From Marinobacter fuscus (GTDB taxonomy: Bacteria; Pseudomonadota; Gammaproteobacteria; Pseudomonadales; Oleiphilaceae), in contig NZ_PXNP01000023.1 in NCBI RefSeq assembly GCF_003007675.1, positions 246,507 to 310,506 on the forward strand: DNA of 64,000 bases. The letters are read 5' to 3'. Under the pieces are notes generated by a model. The model searched no databases and was not told where the DNA came from. It saw nothing but the letters and a program-made list of their open reading frames with translations. This document shows positions 44,253-52,941 of the stretch, one piece after another. Every line of letters begins with the position of its first letter. The stretch's first letter is position 1. Both the position numbers and the translations under genes were made by a program.

Positions 44253-45359
44253 GTGCCCATGGATGACCAGACAACCGAACATTTGGAACCTGAATCAGGT
44301 AAATCGCCCGCCTCTGCCGATCTTTCTACCCCCATTTACGGCCTGTTCATTCTGGGCATTCTGTATACCCTCTATCTGGCCCACCAGATTGTTCTGCCGA
44401 TTATTCTGGCAGTTCTGACCAGCCTGCTGCTGGCACCCCTGGTGCGTAAAGCCTCGTTGCGGTGGCGATTGCCGCGAGTGGTTAGTTCGTTGATTCTGGT
44501 GCTTGCCGTGCTGGCAGGCATTCTTGGGCTGGGGGCGGCTGTCGCCATGCCTGCGCTTGAATGGGCGCAGAAAGCACCGGAGGGGCTTTCCCGCCTGCTG
44601 GTGGGTGACAGCACGATTATGCGCCAGATCGATAAGGTGAACCGCTCTGCGGAGCAAGTTGAAAAGTCGGTAGAAGAGTTGTCGGAGTCCCGGGCGGCCA
44701 AACCGACCACTGTGGTGTTGCAGGCGGAGTCCTGGCGCAGCCAGTTGATATCCAAAGCCCGCAACGGTATTGCTGGTTTAACGCTTGCGCTGGCTCTGAC
44801 TTACTTTTTGCTGGTTAGTGGTGACCGGTTAATTCGTAATTTTGTCAGGCAGGTGCCTAAAGGGCAAAGAAAAACCGTGCTCCGGATCACCCACGATTCC
44901 CAGCATGAGATTGCCCGCTACCTGGCCGTTGTCGGCCTTAGCAATGCTTCGGTTGGCGTGCTCACCGGGTTAATTTGCTGGGCTGTTGATTTGCCGGATC
45001 CCGCCGTTTGGGGGCTGGTAGCCGGGCTGGCCCGGTTCATTCCCTATCTGGGTAACATGCTGACGATTGCGTTGCTGGGCATAGTCTCTGCCATTTCACT
45101 GGAGCCGCTCTGGATGATGGCCCTGGCGCCCCTGAGCTTTATTTTGCTCACCACCATTGTCGGCTTCTTTCTGGAACCCTGGATTCACGGTTTCCGGATG
45201 TCGATCAATCCGGTGGTTATCTTCGTGTCGATCTTTTTCTGGGGCTGGCTGTGGGGGCCGGTGGGAGTGTTGCTGGCGGTGCCGTTGATGACCATCCTGC
45301 AGGTGATTCTGAAACAGGTGCCTCGTTTGCGGCCGGTGTATCGGGTCATCGCCCGGTAA
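44253..45359 (+). CDS. AI-2E family transporter
   Basis: A 368-residue inner-membrane protein with about eight transmembrane segments of the AI-2E/PerM family. The final part FFWGWLWGPVGVLLAVPLMTILQ and the LARFIPYLGNMLTIALLG loop are family hallmarks. Members include TqsA, which exports autoinducer-2, and several ion or organic-anion transporters, so the name does not prove AI-2 transport. GTG 44253 is preferred over ATG 44259 because AAAGG lies six bases upstream. It is separate from the disrupted oxidoreductase gene that follows. Confidence 0.9.
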   Translation: MPMDDQTTEHLEPESGKSPASADLSTPIYGLFILGILYTLYLAHQIVLPIILAVLTSLLLAPLVRKASLRWRLPRVVSSLILVLAVLAGILGLGAAVAMPALEWAQKAPEGLSRLLVGDSTIMRQIDKVNRSAEQVEKSVEELSESRAAKPTTVVLQAESWRSQLISKARNGIAGLTLALALTYFLLVSGDRLIRNFVRQVPKGQRKTVLRITHDSQHEIARYLAVVGLSNASVGVLTGLICWAVDLPDPAVWGLVAGLARFIPYLGNMLTIALLGIVSAISLEPLWMMALAPLSFILLTTIVGFFLEPWIHGFRMSINPVVIFVSIFFWGWLWGPVGVLLAVPLMTILQVILKQVPRLRPVYRVIAR

Positions 45360-45465
45360 TTCAGAACGGAGCCTCGCGTTTGCGATGCCGGCTTGCCTGA
45401 CAGTCGCCGGGATCTTTCCTATGCTGAGGGAATTGGATACCACCAGCGCAGGCGGGAGGGCCCGG

Positions 45466-46608
45466 ATGATCCCCAGGTTAATGAAGGCCATGGTGCTTGA
45501 GGGGCATGGTGGCATTGATAAACTCCGTTACCGGGACGTTCCGGTGCCCAGCCCCGGGGCAGGGCAGGTGCTGGTGCAGGTAACCGCCACCGCCAAGAAC
45601 AACACCGATCGAAAGGCCCGGGAGGGGCTCTACCCCACGAAGAAAGGCGAAAGGACGTCCTTCCAGATGGGCGGAAAGCCCACACTCACCTTTCCGCGAA
45701 TCCAGGGTGCGGATATTGTTGGGCGCGTGGTGGCGGCGGGGGAGGGTGTGAGTGAAGCCCGCATTGGCGAACGTGGCCTGCTGGATTTCAACCTCTATGC
45801 CGATCGCTGAACCGATATCAATCTGACGCCTGACTATTACGGCCACGGGGCAGATGGTGGTTATGCTGAATACGTGGCCGTCCCTTCTGATCAGTTCTAT
45901 CACGTTCCCAATTCTGATCTGGCCGATGCCGAGCTTGCCGCCCTGGGTATGTGTTCCTATCAGACCGCTTACCACATGCTGACTTCGGCCAATGTTCAGG
46001 CGGGTGAACGGGTGCTGGTTACCGGGGCCAGCGGTGGTGTTGGCACGGCACTGGTTCAGCTGTGCCGGATCATCGGTGCCATTCCCTACGCCCTGAGTCA
46101 GCAAGAGAAAGCGAAGTCCCTGCTCAAGCTTGGCGCTGAAGCGGTGCTCGACCGAACCGATATGAACCGCTTTGTTGATCGGTTAAAAGCGGAAACCGGG
46201 GGCAAGCCCCTGGATGCCGTGATGGATCTGGTGGGTGGGGCAATGACCGACCATTTCATCGACGCGATGATTTTCGACATGAATGCCCGAAGTACCTACC
46301 CGAGGCTAAGCATTGCCGGTGCCAGTGGCGGCAACATCAGCGAAATCCTGTGGACGCGAATCTATCTGTATCAGGTGCAGATATTTGGTGTGTCCCACGG
46401 CACCCGAGAAGAGGCAGGCCAGTTGGTGAGCTGGATTCGCCGCGGCGATCTGAAGCCGGTTCTGCACGGTGCATTCCGGTTGTCGAATCTACACCGGGCG
46501 GAGACCTATTTTGTCAATCGTGGCAGTGATTATCTGGGCAAGATCGTCGTCGTGCCGGATGCCCAGTGGCAACAACACGGGCAACCATTCGCTCTGGAGA
46601 CCGACTGA
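45466..46608 (+). pseudogene. MDR-family (zinc-type alcohol dehydrogenase-like) oxidoreductase, in-frame stop
   Basis: The frame from ATG 45466 (with GGAGGG five bases upstream) runs to TGA 45808-45810 after LDFNLYADR, and continues in the same frame with TDINLTPDYYGHGADGGYAEYVAVPSDQF to TGA 46606-46608. Both halves belong to one quinone-reductase/zinc-less alcohol dehydrogenase: the N-terminal GroES-like domain, then the Rossmann domain with VTGASGGVGTALVQLCR near residue 185. A single nonsense change, most simply CGA to TGA, breaks it. Read-through would give a near-complete enzyme of about 380 residues. It overlaps the proline racemase start by one base, so it was part of that operon. Confidence 0.82.
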
Positions 46609-47660
46609 TGACCCCGGAACTGACCATTCAGCTGATGGACACCCATGCCGGTGGCGATGTCAGCCGCATTGTAACCGGGGGTATTGATCCCCTGCCGGGC
46701 GGCACAGTGCGCGCGCAGATGGAATACCTGCGTGATCAGGCCGATGGTTTGCGCAGGTTGTTGCTGGAGGAGCCCTACGGCATTCCGGAAATGTCGGTGG
46801 ATTTGCTGGTGCCGCCAACGGACCCCCGGGCGGCGGCGGGTTATATCATCATGGAGGTGATGGGTTACCCGATTTATTCCGGCTCCAACACCATCTGCAC
46901 CGCCACTGCGGTACTGGAGGCCGGGATTGTGCCGAAACAGGAAGGCGAGCAACGCTTTTTGCTGGAATCTCCGGCCGGGTTGGTCAATATCCTGGCCCGC
47001 ATAAAGGAAGGCGTGGTCGAAGCCATCACCTGCGAAGGGCTGCCCAGTTACATTCACACCCACAATGCCAGTATTCAGGTGCCGGGTCTGGGGCAGGTTG
47101 TCTACAGTGTGGCCTACAGCGGTGGGTTCTACGCACTGGTGGATGCGCAGTCGCTGGGTTTTGGTCTTACCCTTCGGGAAGAGCGTGAACTTGCCCACTC
47201 CGCCCATGCCATCGTTGAGGCCATTCAGGCCGAACAGCTGTTTTTCCATTACAGTCTGGGGGATGTCGGGCCGCTGCCATTCCTGCACTTTATGGGGCGA
47301 GAGGAAGCCGTTGCGCGGGGCTATACCCGCTCCCGCTCAGCCACCTACGTGCATCCGGGCGTGATCTGTCGAAGCACCACCGGCACCGGAACCTCCGCCC
47401 GCCTGGCATTGATGCAGTATGAGGGCAGGCTTGGGGTTGGCCATAAGCTGGAAACCATTTCGTTGAGAAACACGCGATTTATCGGCGAGTGCACCGGGGT
47501 GAGTTCCGAGGCAGGCTATCAGATGGTCAACAACAACATCACCGGAAGGGGCTTTGTGATTGCCCGCTCCGACATTGTGGTGAACTGCGACGACCCGATG
47601 GTGGATTGCGATGGTGTGCATCGCATTCTATCGAGTCGCCGCCGTTCGCCCAGCGAATGA
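46608..47660 (+). CDS. Proline racemase-family protein without catalytic cysteines
   Basis: A 350-residue protein of the proline racemase/hydroxyproline epimerase fold. Enzymes of the family need two cysteines, one in MCGH-like and one in DRSPCGTG-like motifs. Here the first site is IYSGSN (S91 where Cys is expected) and the second is CRSTTGTGTSA (T258 for Cys), so classical two-base racemisation is unlikely. Dehydratases for trans-3-hydroxy-L-proline in this family have replaced catalytic residues in a similar way, so a dehydratase role is more plausible. It overlaps the upstream oxidoreductase stop by one base and ends 3 bases before the convergent potI stop. Confidence 0.85.
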   Translation: MTPELTIQLMDTHAGGDVSRIVTGGIDPLPGGTVRAQMEYLRDQADGLRRLLLEEPYGIPEMSVDLLVPPTDPRAAAGYIIMEVMGYPIYSGSNTICTATAVLEAGIVPKQEGEQRFLLESPAGLVNILARIKEGVVEAITCEGLPSYIHTHNASIQVPGLGQVVYSVAYSGGFYALVDAQSLGFGLTLREERELAHSAHAIVEAIQAEQLFFHYSLGDVGPLPFLHFMGREEAVARGYTRSRSATYVHPGVICRSTTGTGTSARLALMQYEGRLGVGHKLETISLRNTRFIGECTGVSSEAGYQMVNNNITGRGFVIARSDIVVNCDDPMVDCDGVHRILSSRRRSPSE

Positions 47661-47663
47661 TGT

Positions 47664-48485
47664 TCAGCGCGGCCGCAGCCGCCGTTTTTCCGCCCGGCGC
47701 ATCCAGAACCACGCGATCAGGGCGATCACCGACACCGCCGCAATAATCAGCGTGGCCAGGGCGTTGATTTCTGGCGAAACCCCCATCCGCACCGACGAGA
47801 ACACCACCATCGGCAGGGTGGTGGCACCCGGGCCAGATACAAAGCTGGCAATCACCAGGTCATCCAGCGACAGGGTGAAAGCCAGCAGCCAGCCAGACAC
47901 CAGGGCCGGTGCAATCACTGGCAGGGTGATCACGAAGAAGGTTTTCAGCGGCGTACACCCGAGATCCATAGCCGCTTCCTCAATGGAGCGATCCACTTCC
48001 TGCAGGCGTGCACTCACCACCACCGCCACATAAGCGCTGCAGAAGGTGGTGTGGGCAATCCAGATGGTGGCCATGCCCCGGTCGACCGGCCAGCCCACCA
48101 GTTGTGCCATCTGTACAAACAACAGCAACAGCGACAGGCCTGTGATTACTTCGGGCATCACCAGGGGTGCGGTGATCATGCTCGACAGCAGGGTGCGGCC
48201 GCGCATTTTCTTGAAGCGAGTGATCACAAACGCGCACAGGGTGCCCAGGCACACCGCCATGCTGGCAGAGTAGAAGGCAATGCGCAGGCTCATCCACACC
48301 GCCGCCAGCAGTTGTTCGTTATTGAACAGCGCGCTGTACCATTTGGTGGAAAAACCCGCCCATACCGACACCAGCCGGGAGGCGTTGAACGAATACACGA
48401 TCAGCACCACCATGGGCAGGTACAGAAACAGCAGGCCCAGCATCAGCATGGTTCTGGAGAAGCCGGGCGCCTTGAAGTTAACCAT
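47664..48485 (-). CDS. potI: Polyamine ABC transporter permease PotI
   Basis: A 273-residue inner-membrane permease with six predicted helices and the EAA loop (EEAAMDLGCTPLKTFFVITLPVIAPALVSG), which contacts the ATPase. This is the second permease of spermidine/putrescine-type importers. ATG 48485 is chosen: it overlaps potH by eight bases, whereas an upstream frame extension adds a Cys- and Arg-rich leader with no family match. Together with PotF, PotG and PotH it forms a complete transporter; substrate is putrescine or another polyamine by homology. Confidence 0.9.
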   Translation of the reverse strand: MVNFKAPGFSRTMLMLGLLFLYLPMVVLIVYSFNASRLVSVWAGFSTKWYSALFNNEQLLAAVWMSLRIAFYSASMAVCLGTLCAFVITRFKKMRGRTLLSSMITAPLVMPEVITGLSLLLLFVQMAQLVGWPVDRGMATIWIAHTTFCSAYVAVVVSARLQEVDRSIEEAAMDLGCTPLKTFFVITLPVIAPALVSGWLLAFTLSLDDLVIASFVSGPGATTLPMVVFSSVRMGVSPEINALATLIIAAVSVIALIAWFWMRRAEKRRLRPR

Positions 48486-49407
48486 TCTTTTCCATCTCCC
48501 GAGCCTGGAAGCGGTGGAACAGCACAATGGGCACCAGCAGCAGTGCCAGCATCACAATCGCCAGGGCAGAGGCCACCGGCCAGTCACGGTTGTTGAAGAA
48601 CTCTTCCCATAACACCTTGCCAATCATCAGGGTATCCGGCCCGCCCAGCAGTTCCGGAATCACAAACTCGCCCACCGCCGGGATAAACACCAGCATGGAG
48701 CCTGCCAGGATTCCGGCCTTTGATAGCGGCAGGGTGATGGCCCAGAAGGTGGTCAGGTTGCGACAACCCAGGTCTGAGGCTGCTTCCAGCAAGCGCACGT
48801 CCAGCTTTACCAGATTGGTGTAGATGGGCAGCACCATGAACGGCAGATAGGCGTACACAATGCCCAGAATCACCGCAAAGTTGGTGTTCAGCAGTTTCAG
48901 TGGTTCGTCAATCAGCCCCAGCCACATCAGGAAACTGTTCAGCAATCCCTGATTGCCCAGAATGCCCATCCAGGCGTACACCCGAATCAGAAACGATGTC
49001 CAGGACGGCAGCATCACCAGCAGCAGAAACACCAGCTGCCAGCGTTTCGGTGCCCGGGCAATGGCGTAGGCCATGGGGTAGCCGATCAGCAGGCAGAACA
49101 GGGTGGCCAGGAAGGCGGTTTTCACCGAGCCCCAGTAGGCGGCCATATACAGGCTATCGCTGGCCAGGAACACATAGTTCCCCAGGTTCACCACCACCGA
49201 CAGGGTGTTGTCCAGCCACCGGAACACCGGTTCGTAAGGCGGGATGGCCATCACCGCCGAGGTTAGGCTGATCTTCAGTACCAGCGCAAACGGCAACAGG
49301 AAGAACAGCAGCAACCAGGCGAACGGAATGCCGAACACCACCCGGCGATGGAACACCACCGCCCGCACCCGCTCAGCCAGAGGCGTGGCGAAAAGTTTTT
49401 TTGTCAT
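48478..49407 (-). CDS. potH: Polyamine ABC transporter permease PotH
   Basis: A 309-residue permease with about six membrane helices and an EAA loop (EAASDLGCRNLTTFWAITLPLSKAGILAGSML). It is the first permease of the pot-type importer. ATG 49407 is used; the longer frame would overlap the end of potG further and adds an unlikely leader. The gene starts 4 bases downstream of the potG stop and overlaps potI by eight bases, showing tight translational coupling. Confidence 0.9.
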   Translation of the reverse strand: MTKKLFATPLAERVRAVVFHRRVVFGIPFAWLLLFFLLPFALVLKISLTSAVMAIPPYEPVFRWLDNTLSVVVNLGNYVFLASDSLYMAAYWGSVKTAFLATLFCLLIGYPMAYAIARAPKRWQLVFLLLVMLPSWTSFLIRVYAWMGILGNQGLLNSFLMWLGLIDEPLKLLNTNFAVILGIVYAYLPFMVLPIYTNLVKLDVRLLEAASDLGCRNLTTFWAITLPLSKAGILAGSMLVFIPAVGEFVIPELLGGPDTLMIGKVLWEEFFNNRDWPVASALAIVMLALLLVPIVLFHRFQAREMEKNG

Positions 49408-49411
49408 CGGC

Positions 49412-50530
49412 TTAGTTCCAGAGCAGAATCGGGCTGGAGGCTTCCCAGGACACGTACACCTGGTCACCCCAGGTGGGCCGTTCGCCCCGGCGCTCCACGT
49501 TGGCCATGGTGGCCTGAACCCGCTTGCCGCTGGCCAGCTTCACGTAGTACGACGTGATGTCGCCCAAATACGCGATGTTGTCCACGGTGCCGCAGCTCCA
49601 GTTGGTCTCGCCCTCGGGTTTTTCGGAAGTCAGGTAGATTTTCTCCGGGCGCAGGGCGATCAGGGTGTCGGTGTTTTCGGCGGGCGTGGTGACGCCCCGG
49701 TCGATGAACACCGGTGCATCCAGTAACTCGCTGGTCAGCGAAATGCTGTCGGAGTTGTCTTCCAGAATGCTGGCTTCGAAGATGTTGACCGAGCCGATGA
49801 ACTCTGCGGTCATGCGGCTGTTCGGGCTTTCGTAGATATCAATGGGCGAGCCCACCTGGGCAATCCGGCCATGGGACATAATGGCAATCCGGCTGGCCAT
49901 GGTCATGGCCTCTTCCTGGTCGTGGGTCACCATCAGGCAGGTAACGCCGACCTTTTCCAGAATATCCACCAGTTCCAGCTGCATTTCGGTGCGCAGCTTT
50001 TTGTCCAGCGCGCCCATAGGCTCGTCCAGCAGCAACAGTTTTGGCCGCTTCGCCAACGAGCGCGCCAGAGCCACACGCTGTTGCTGTCCGCCCGACAATT
50101 GCTGCGGGCGGCGCTTAGCGTAAGGCTCCATCTTCACCAACTTGAGCATGGCCGCCACTCGGTCGGTAATTTCATGTTTCGGCAGCTTGTCCTGCTTCAG
50201 GCCCATGGCGATGTTCTGCTCCACGGTCATGTGCGGGAACAGGGCATAAGACTGGAACATCATGTTGGTGGGGCGCAGGTACGGCGGCAGCGCCGTGATG
50301 TCCTGGCCATCCAGCAGAATGCGACCGCTATCCGGAGTTTCAAAGCCTGCCAGCATACGCAGCAGGGTGGATTTGCCGGAACCCGAGCCACCCAGCAGAG
50401 CAAAAATCTCGCCCCGATGGATGTCGAGGTTTACCTCGTCCACCGCCAGTGTGCTGTCAAAGCTTTTGGAAACGCCCTTGATGCTGAGGAGCACCTCCGC
50501 TTGCGCGGAGGTGTTGTTTGCTACGGCCAC
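49412..50530 (-). CDS. potG: Polyamine ABC transporter ATP-binding protein PotG
   Basis: A 372-residue ATPase. Walker A GGSGSGKST (about 47-55), signature LSGGQQQR, Walker B LLLLDEP and the switch His in VTHDQEEAM are all intact. The C-terminal part from about residue 270 forms the TOBE regulatory domain found in PotA/PotG-type importers, ending FVSWEASSPILLWN-like. It powers import of the substrate bound by PotF. Two bases separate it from potF. Confidence 0.92.
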   Translation of the reverse strand: MAVANNTSAQAEVLLSIKGVSKSFDSTLAVDEVNLDIHRGEIFALLGGSGSGKSTLLRMLAGFETPDSGRILLDGQDITALPPYLRPTNMMFQSYALFPHMTVEQNIAMGLKQDKLPKHEITDRVAAMLKLVKMEPYAKRRPQQLSGGQQQRVALARSLAKRPKLLLLDEPMGALDKKLRTEMQLELVDILEKVGVTCLMVTHDQEEAMTMASRIAIMSHGRIAQVGSPIDIYESPNSRMTAEFIGSVNIFEASILEDNSDSISLTSELLDAPVFIDRGVTTPAENTDTLIALRPEKIYLTSEKPEGETNWSCGTVDNIAYLGDITSYYVKLASGKRVQATMANVERRGERPTWGDQVYVSWEASSPILLWN

Positions 50531-50532
50531 CG

Positions 50533-51639
50533 TCAGCGACCAGACCGAACGCTGGTCCAGGTGCGGGTCATCAGGCGCTGGGCGTCCTGTGGCCGGCCTT
50601 CCATGATGTAGAGTTTCTTCATCACGTCTTCCGTGGGGTAAATGCTGGTGTCGCCGAGGATTTCCGGGTTCACGAATTCATTGGCCGCCTGGTTCGGGTT
50701 GGCGTACCACACGTAATTGGTCACATCGGCAATGATCTCCGGGCGCATCAGAAAGTTCATCAGCTTGTGGGCGTTCTCCACATTCGGCGCACCGGCCGGA
50801 ATGGTCATCATGTCGAACCACAGCACCGCGCCCTCTTTGGGAATGGTGTAGCGGATGACGTTGCCGTTTTCGGCTTCTTCGGCACGGGCGGCGGCTTGCA
50901 GGATGTCGCCGGAGTAGCCGGCGGCCACGCACAGGTCACCGTTGGCCAGGTCGCCAATGTAACGGGACGAATGGAAGTAGGTGATGTTCGGGCGCACCGC
51001 TTTGATCACCTCACCGCCTTTCTTGATGTCCTCGGCCTTGTTGCTGTTCGGGGCCAGGCCGATGTAGGCCATGGCCGCGCGTACCATCTCCTCGCCGGAA
51101 TCGAGCATGGCGATGCCGCAACCGCCAGCGGCCAGCTTGCCGGTCACAGTTGGATCAAACACCAGTGCCCAGGAGTCGGTGGGGGCGCTGTCGCCCAGAA
51201 TGGCCTGAATCCGGCCTTCGTTGTAGCCATAGCCGTTGGTGCCCCACAGGTAGGGCAGGGAGAACTGGCTACCGGCGTCCACTTTCTCCAGCTGTGCCAT
51301 CAAGTCCCGGTTCAGGTTGGCCATATTCGGCAACTGCGCAGGGGCCAGCTTCTCGAAAGCACCGGCAGAAATCTGCTTGGCCACGTAGTGGTTGGAGGGC
51401 ACAACCAGGTCGTATCCGGAACGGCCAGACAACAGCGCCGCTTCCAGCACCTCGTTGCTGTCGTACACGTCGTAGACAACCTTGATGCCGGTTTCTGCGG
51501 TGAACTTCGCCAGGGTGTCTTCGGCGATGTAGTCAGACCAGTTGTAAACACGCACTTCTTCGGCTGCAAAAGCCGAAGAGGCACCCAGAGACACAGCAAC
51601 AGCGGCGGCAAGCGCCTGTGGCTTACACAACTTCAACAT
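50533..51639 (-). CDS. potF: Polyamine-binding periplasmic protein PotF
   Basis: A 368-residue solute-binding protein with a signal peptide (LAAAVAVSLGASSAFA, cleavage near residue 25). The mature start EVRVYNWSDYIAEDTLAKFTAETGIKVVYDVYDSNE is the PotF/SpuD hallmark, including the Trp and Ser-Asp-Tyr residues that line the polyamine pocket. WGTNGYGYNE and TDSWALVFDP segments also match. ATG 51639 has GAGGGA nine bases upstream. It is the first gene of the potFGHI operon, which is read leftward from a promoter region between 51640 and 51894. Confidence 0.92.
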   Translation of the reverse strand: MLKLCKPQALAAAVAVSLGASSAFAAEEVRVYNWSDYIAEDTLAKFTAETGIKVVYDVYDSNEVLEAALLSGRSGYDLVVPSNHYVAKQISAGAFEKLAPAQLPNMANLNRDLMAQLEKVDAGSQFSLPYLWGTNGYGYNEGRIQAILGDSAPTDSWALVFDPTVTGKLAAGGCGIAMLDSGEEMVRAAMAYIGLAPNSNKAEDIKKGGEVIKAVRPNITYFHSSRYIGDLANGDLCVAAGYSGDILQAAARAEEAENGNVIRYTIPKEGAVLWFDMMTIPAGAPNVENAHKLMNFLMRPEIIADVTNYVWYANPNQAANEFVNPEILGDTSIYPTEDVMKKLYIMEGRPQDAQRLMTRTWTSVRSGR

Positions 51640-51676
51640 TGGATAACGTCCCTCACTGAAAAGGGATGAAGACAAA

Positions 51677-51693
51677 GCGTGCAGGACGCACGC
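51677..51693. repeat. Hairpin in the potF 5' region
   Basis: GCGTGC (51677-51682) and GCACGC (51688-51693) form a perfect stem around five bases, 38 bases upstream of the potF start. It could be a 5' untranslated-region stem that affects translation or attenuation. Confidence 0.35.
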
Positions 51694-51772
51694 GGTGTTG
51701 TGCAGGTCGGCTGAGGGTGGCCGCAGGTGGCAGGGCGCCGCCTTTTGACTCCTTTGAGGCTTATCCTGGAAA

Positions 51773-51793
51773 CGGCCAATGGGGGATTGGCCG
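51773..51793. promoter_or_regulatory. Perfect 8-bp inverted repeat upstream of potF
   Basis: CGGCCAAT (51773-51780) and ATTGGCCG (51786-51793) are exact complements separated by GGGGG. The repeat lies about 135 bases upstream of potF and 100 bases beyond the mmsR stop, so it may be an operator for the pot operon or part of an mmsR terminator. Confidence 0.45.
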
Positions 51794-51894
51794 AATTCGA
51801 GCGATATGTACCATGAGATCTGGCGCTGCGCTACTGAAATTTCATTGGTGCATGGGGGATTTGTGCGTATTCGCTCAGGTTGGTGGGCGTTGGA

Positions 51895-52815
51895 TCAATG
51901 CCGCGCCGTATGCCGGTAGTCCCTGGGCGATTTTCCCATCACTTTTTTGAACAATCGCGAGAAATAGTAAGCATCGTCGTAGCCCAGTTGTCGACTGATG
52001 TCGGCGAAGGACTGGCTGGTGCTGTCGAGCAGTTCGCAGGCCCGCTCCACCTTCAGGTGCAGGAAATGCTGGATGGGTGAGACGCCGGTTTGCTCGCGAT
52101 AACGGGTGGCGAAGTGGGTGGGTGACAGCCCGGAGAGTTCCGCCAATTGGTTCAGCGTCAGCCGCTCTTCAAGATGCTCGCGCATAAAGCTGTGCAGCGA
52201 ATCCAGTTCGGCCTGGCGGGCCTGGCTGGTTTCATCGGCGTTGATTGGCACGGCGGCCAGCAACTGGCGCAACCGGTTGCTGGCATGAATCAGGCCCCGG
52301 GCGCGAAAGCCGGTCTGGCGAACCGAGAGCAGGCCGTTGAAGTCCACCAGCAGGCGCGGCTGGCGGCCCAGGTGACGTATCCGGGTGGTCTCGTCGAACC
52401 CCATGTAATGGCCGAACTCTTCGGCCAGAGGCCCGGTGTAGTGAACCCAGTGAATGCTCCAGGGGTCGTCCGGGGCGGCGGTGTAGCGATGGCTGGCCCC
52501 GGCGGGCAGCAGCAGAAGGTCGCCCGCCTCCACGGTATAGGGCGTACCCGCGACATTCAGGAAGGCCTTGCCATCGGTGCAATAGATCAAAAGATTGTCA
52601 CGATGATGTTCCCGGTGCATGTGATGGCCGGCGGCTTTCCGGTAATGGCCAAAGGCCAGCGGATACAGCTCCCGCGTCAACGGATGTGTCGCCAATAGCC
52701 GCAGAATAGGCTCTGGAACCACATAGCGCACACTGTCTTTGGGTACTGGCCACCGGGAGGTCTGGGCTTCCTGTTTACTGCTCGAAAAATCTGACATCGA
52801 AAAATAATCCATCAT
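51895..52815 (-). CDS. mmsR: AraC-family activator of the valine operon (MmsR-like)
   Basis: A 306-residue regulator with an N-terminal cupin-like effector domain (REHHRDNLLIYCTDGKAFLNVAGTPYTVEAGDLLLLPAGASHRY) and a C-terminal AraC double helix-turn-helix (about 205-300, LNQLAELSGLSPTHFATRYREQTGVSP; FADISRQLGYDDAYYFSRLFKKVMGKSPRDYR). It is divergent from mmsA, as mmsR is in Pseudomonas, where it activates mmsAB in response to a valine-degradation intermediate. The start may be ATG 52815 or the internal ATG 52797; neither has a strong ribosome-binding site. Confidence 0.88.
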   Translation of the reverse strand: MMDYFSMSDFSSSKQEAQTSRWPVPKDSVRYVVPEPILRLLATHPLTRELYPLAFGHYRKAAGHHMHREHHRDNLLIYCTDGKAFLNVAGTPYTVEAGDLLLLPAGASHRYTAAPDDPWSIHWVHYTGPLAEEFGHYMGFDETTRIRHLGRQPRLLVDFNGLLSVRQTGFRARGLIHASNRLRQLLAAVPINADETSQARQAELDSLHSFMREHLEERLTLNQLAELSGLSPTHFATRYREQTGVSPIQHFLHLKVERACELLDSTSQSFADISRQLGYDDAYYFSRLFKKVMGKSPRDYRHTARH

Positions 52816-52918
52816 GGGCGAAATTTAGTCAATCACCCACCGGCAAACTGCGTGCTAGTCTTTCAGAAAATCATCGCCCGGCTTGTCGGTGGAATCGATG
52901 GCTCGGGCACTCCCAGAT

Positions 52919-52926
52919 AACAACAA
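52919..52926 (+). promoter_or_regulatory. AACAACAA tract before mmsA
   Basis: This CA-rich tract lies 15 bases before the mmsA start and resembles the Hfq/Crc target (CA motif) of Pseudomonas catabolite repression. The same tract recurs before mmsB, the ligase, livK and livH. Confidence 0.5.
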
Positions 52927-52941
52927 ACAGGGAATATCAGC

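Noticed and set aside
45808..45810. In-frame TGA in the MDR gene read as selenocysteine
   Set aside because: The residue is not in a redox or active site, no SECIS-like hairpin was noticed after it, and family members have ordinary residues there. A nonsense change is simpler.
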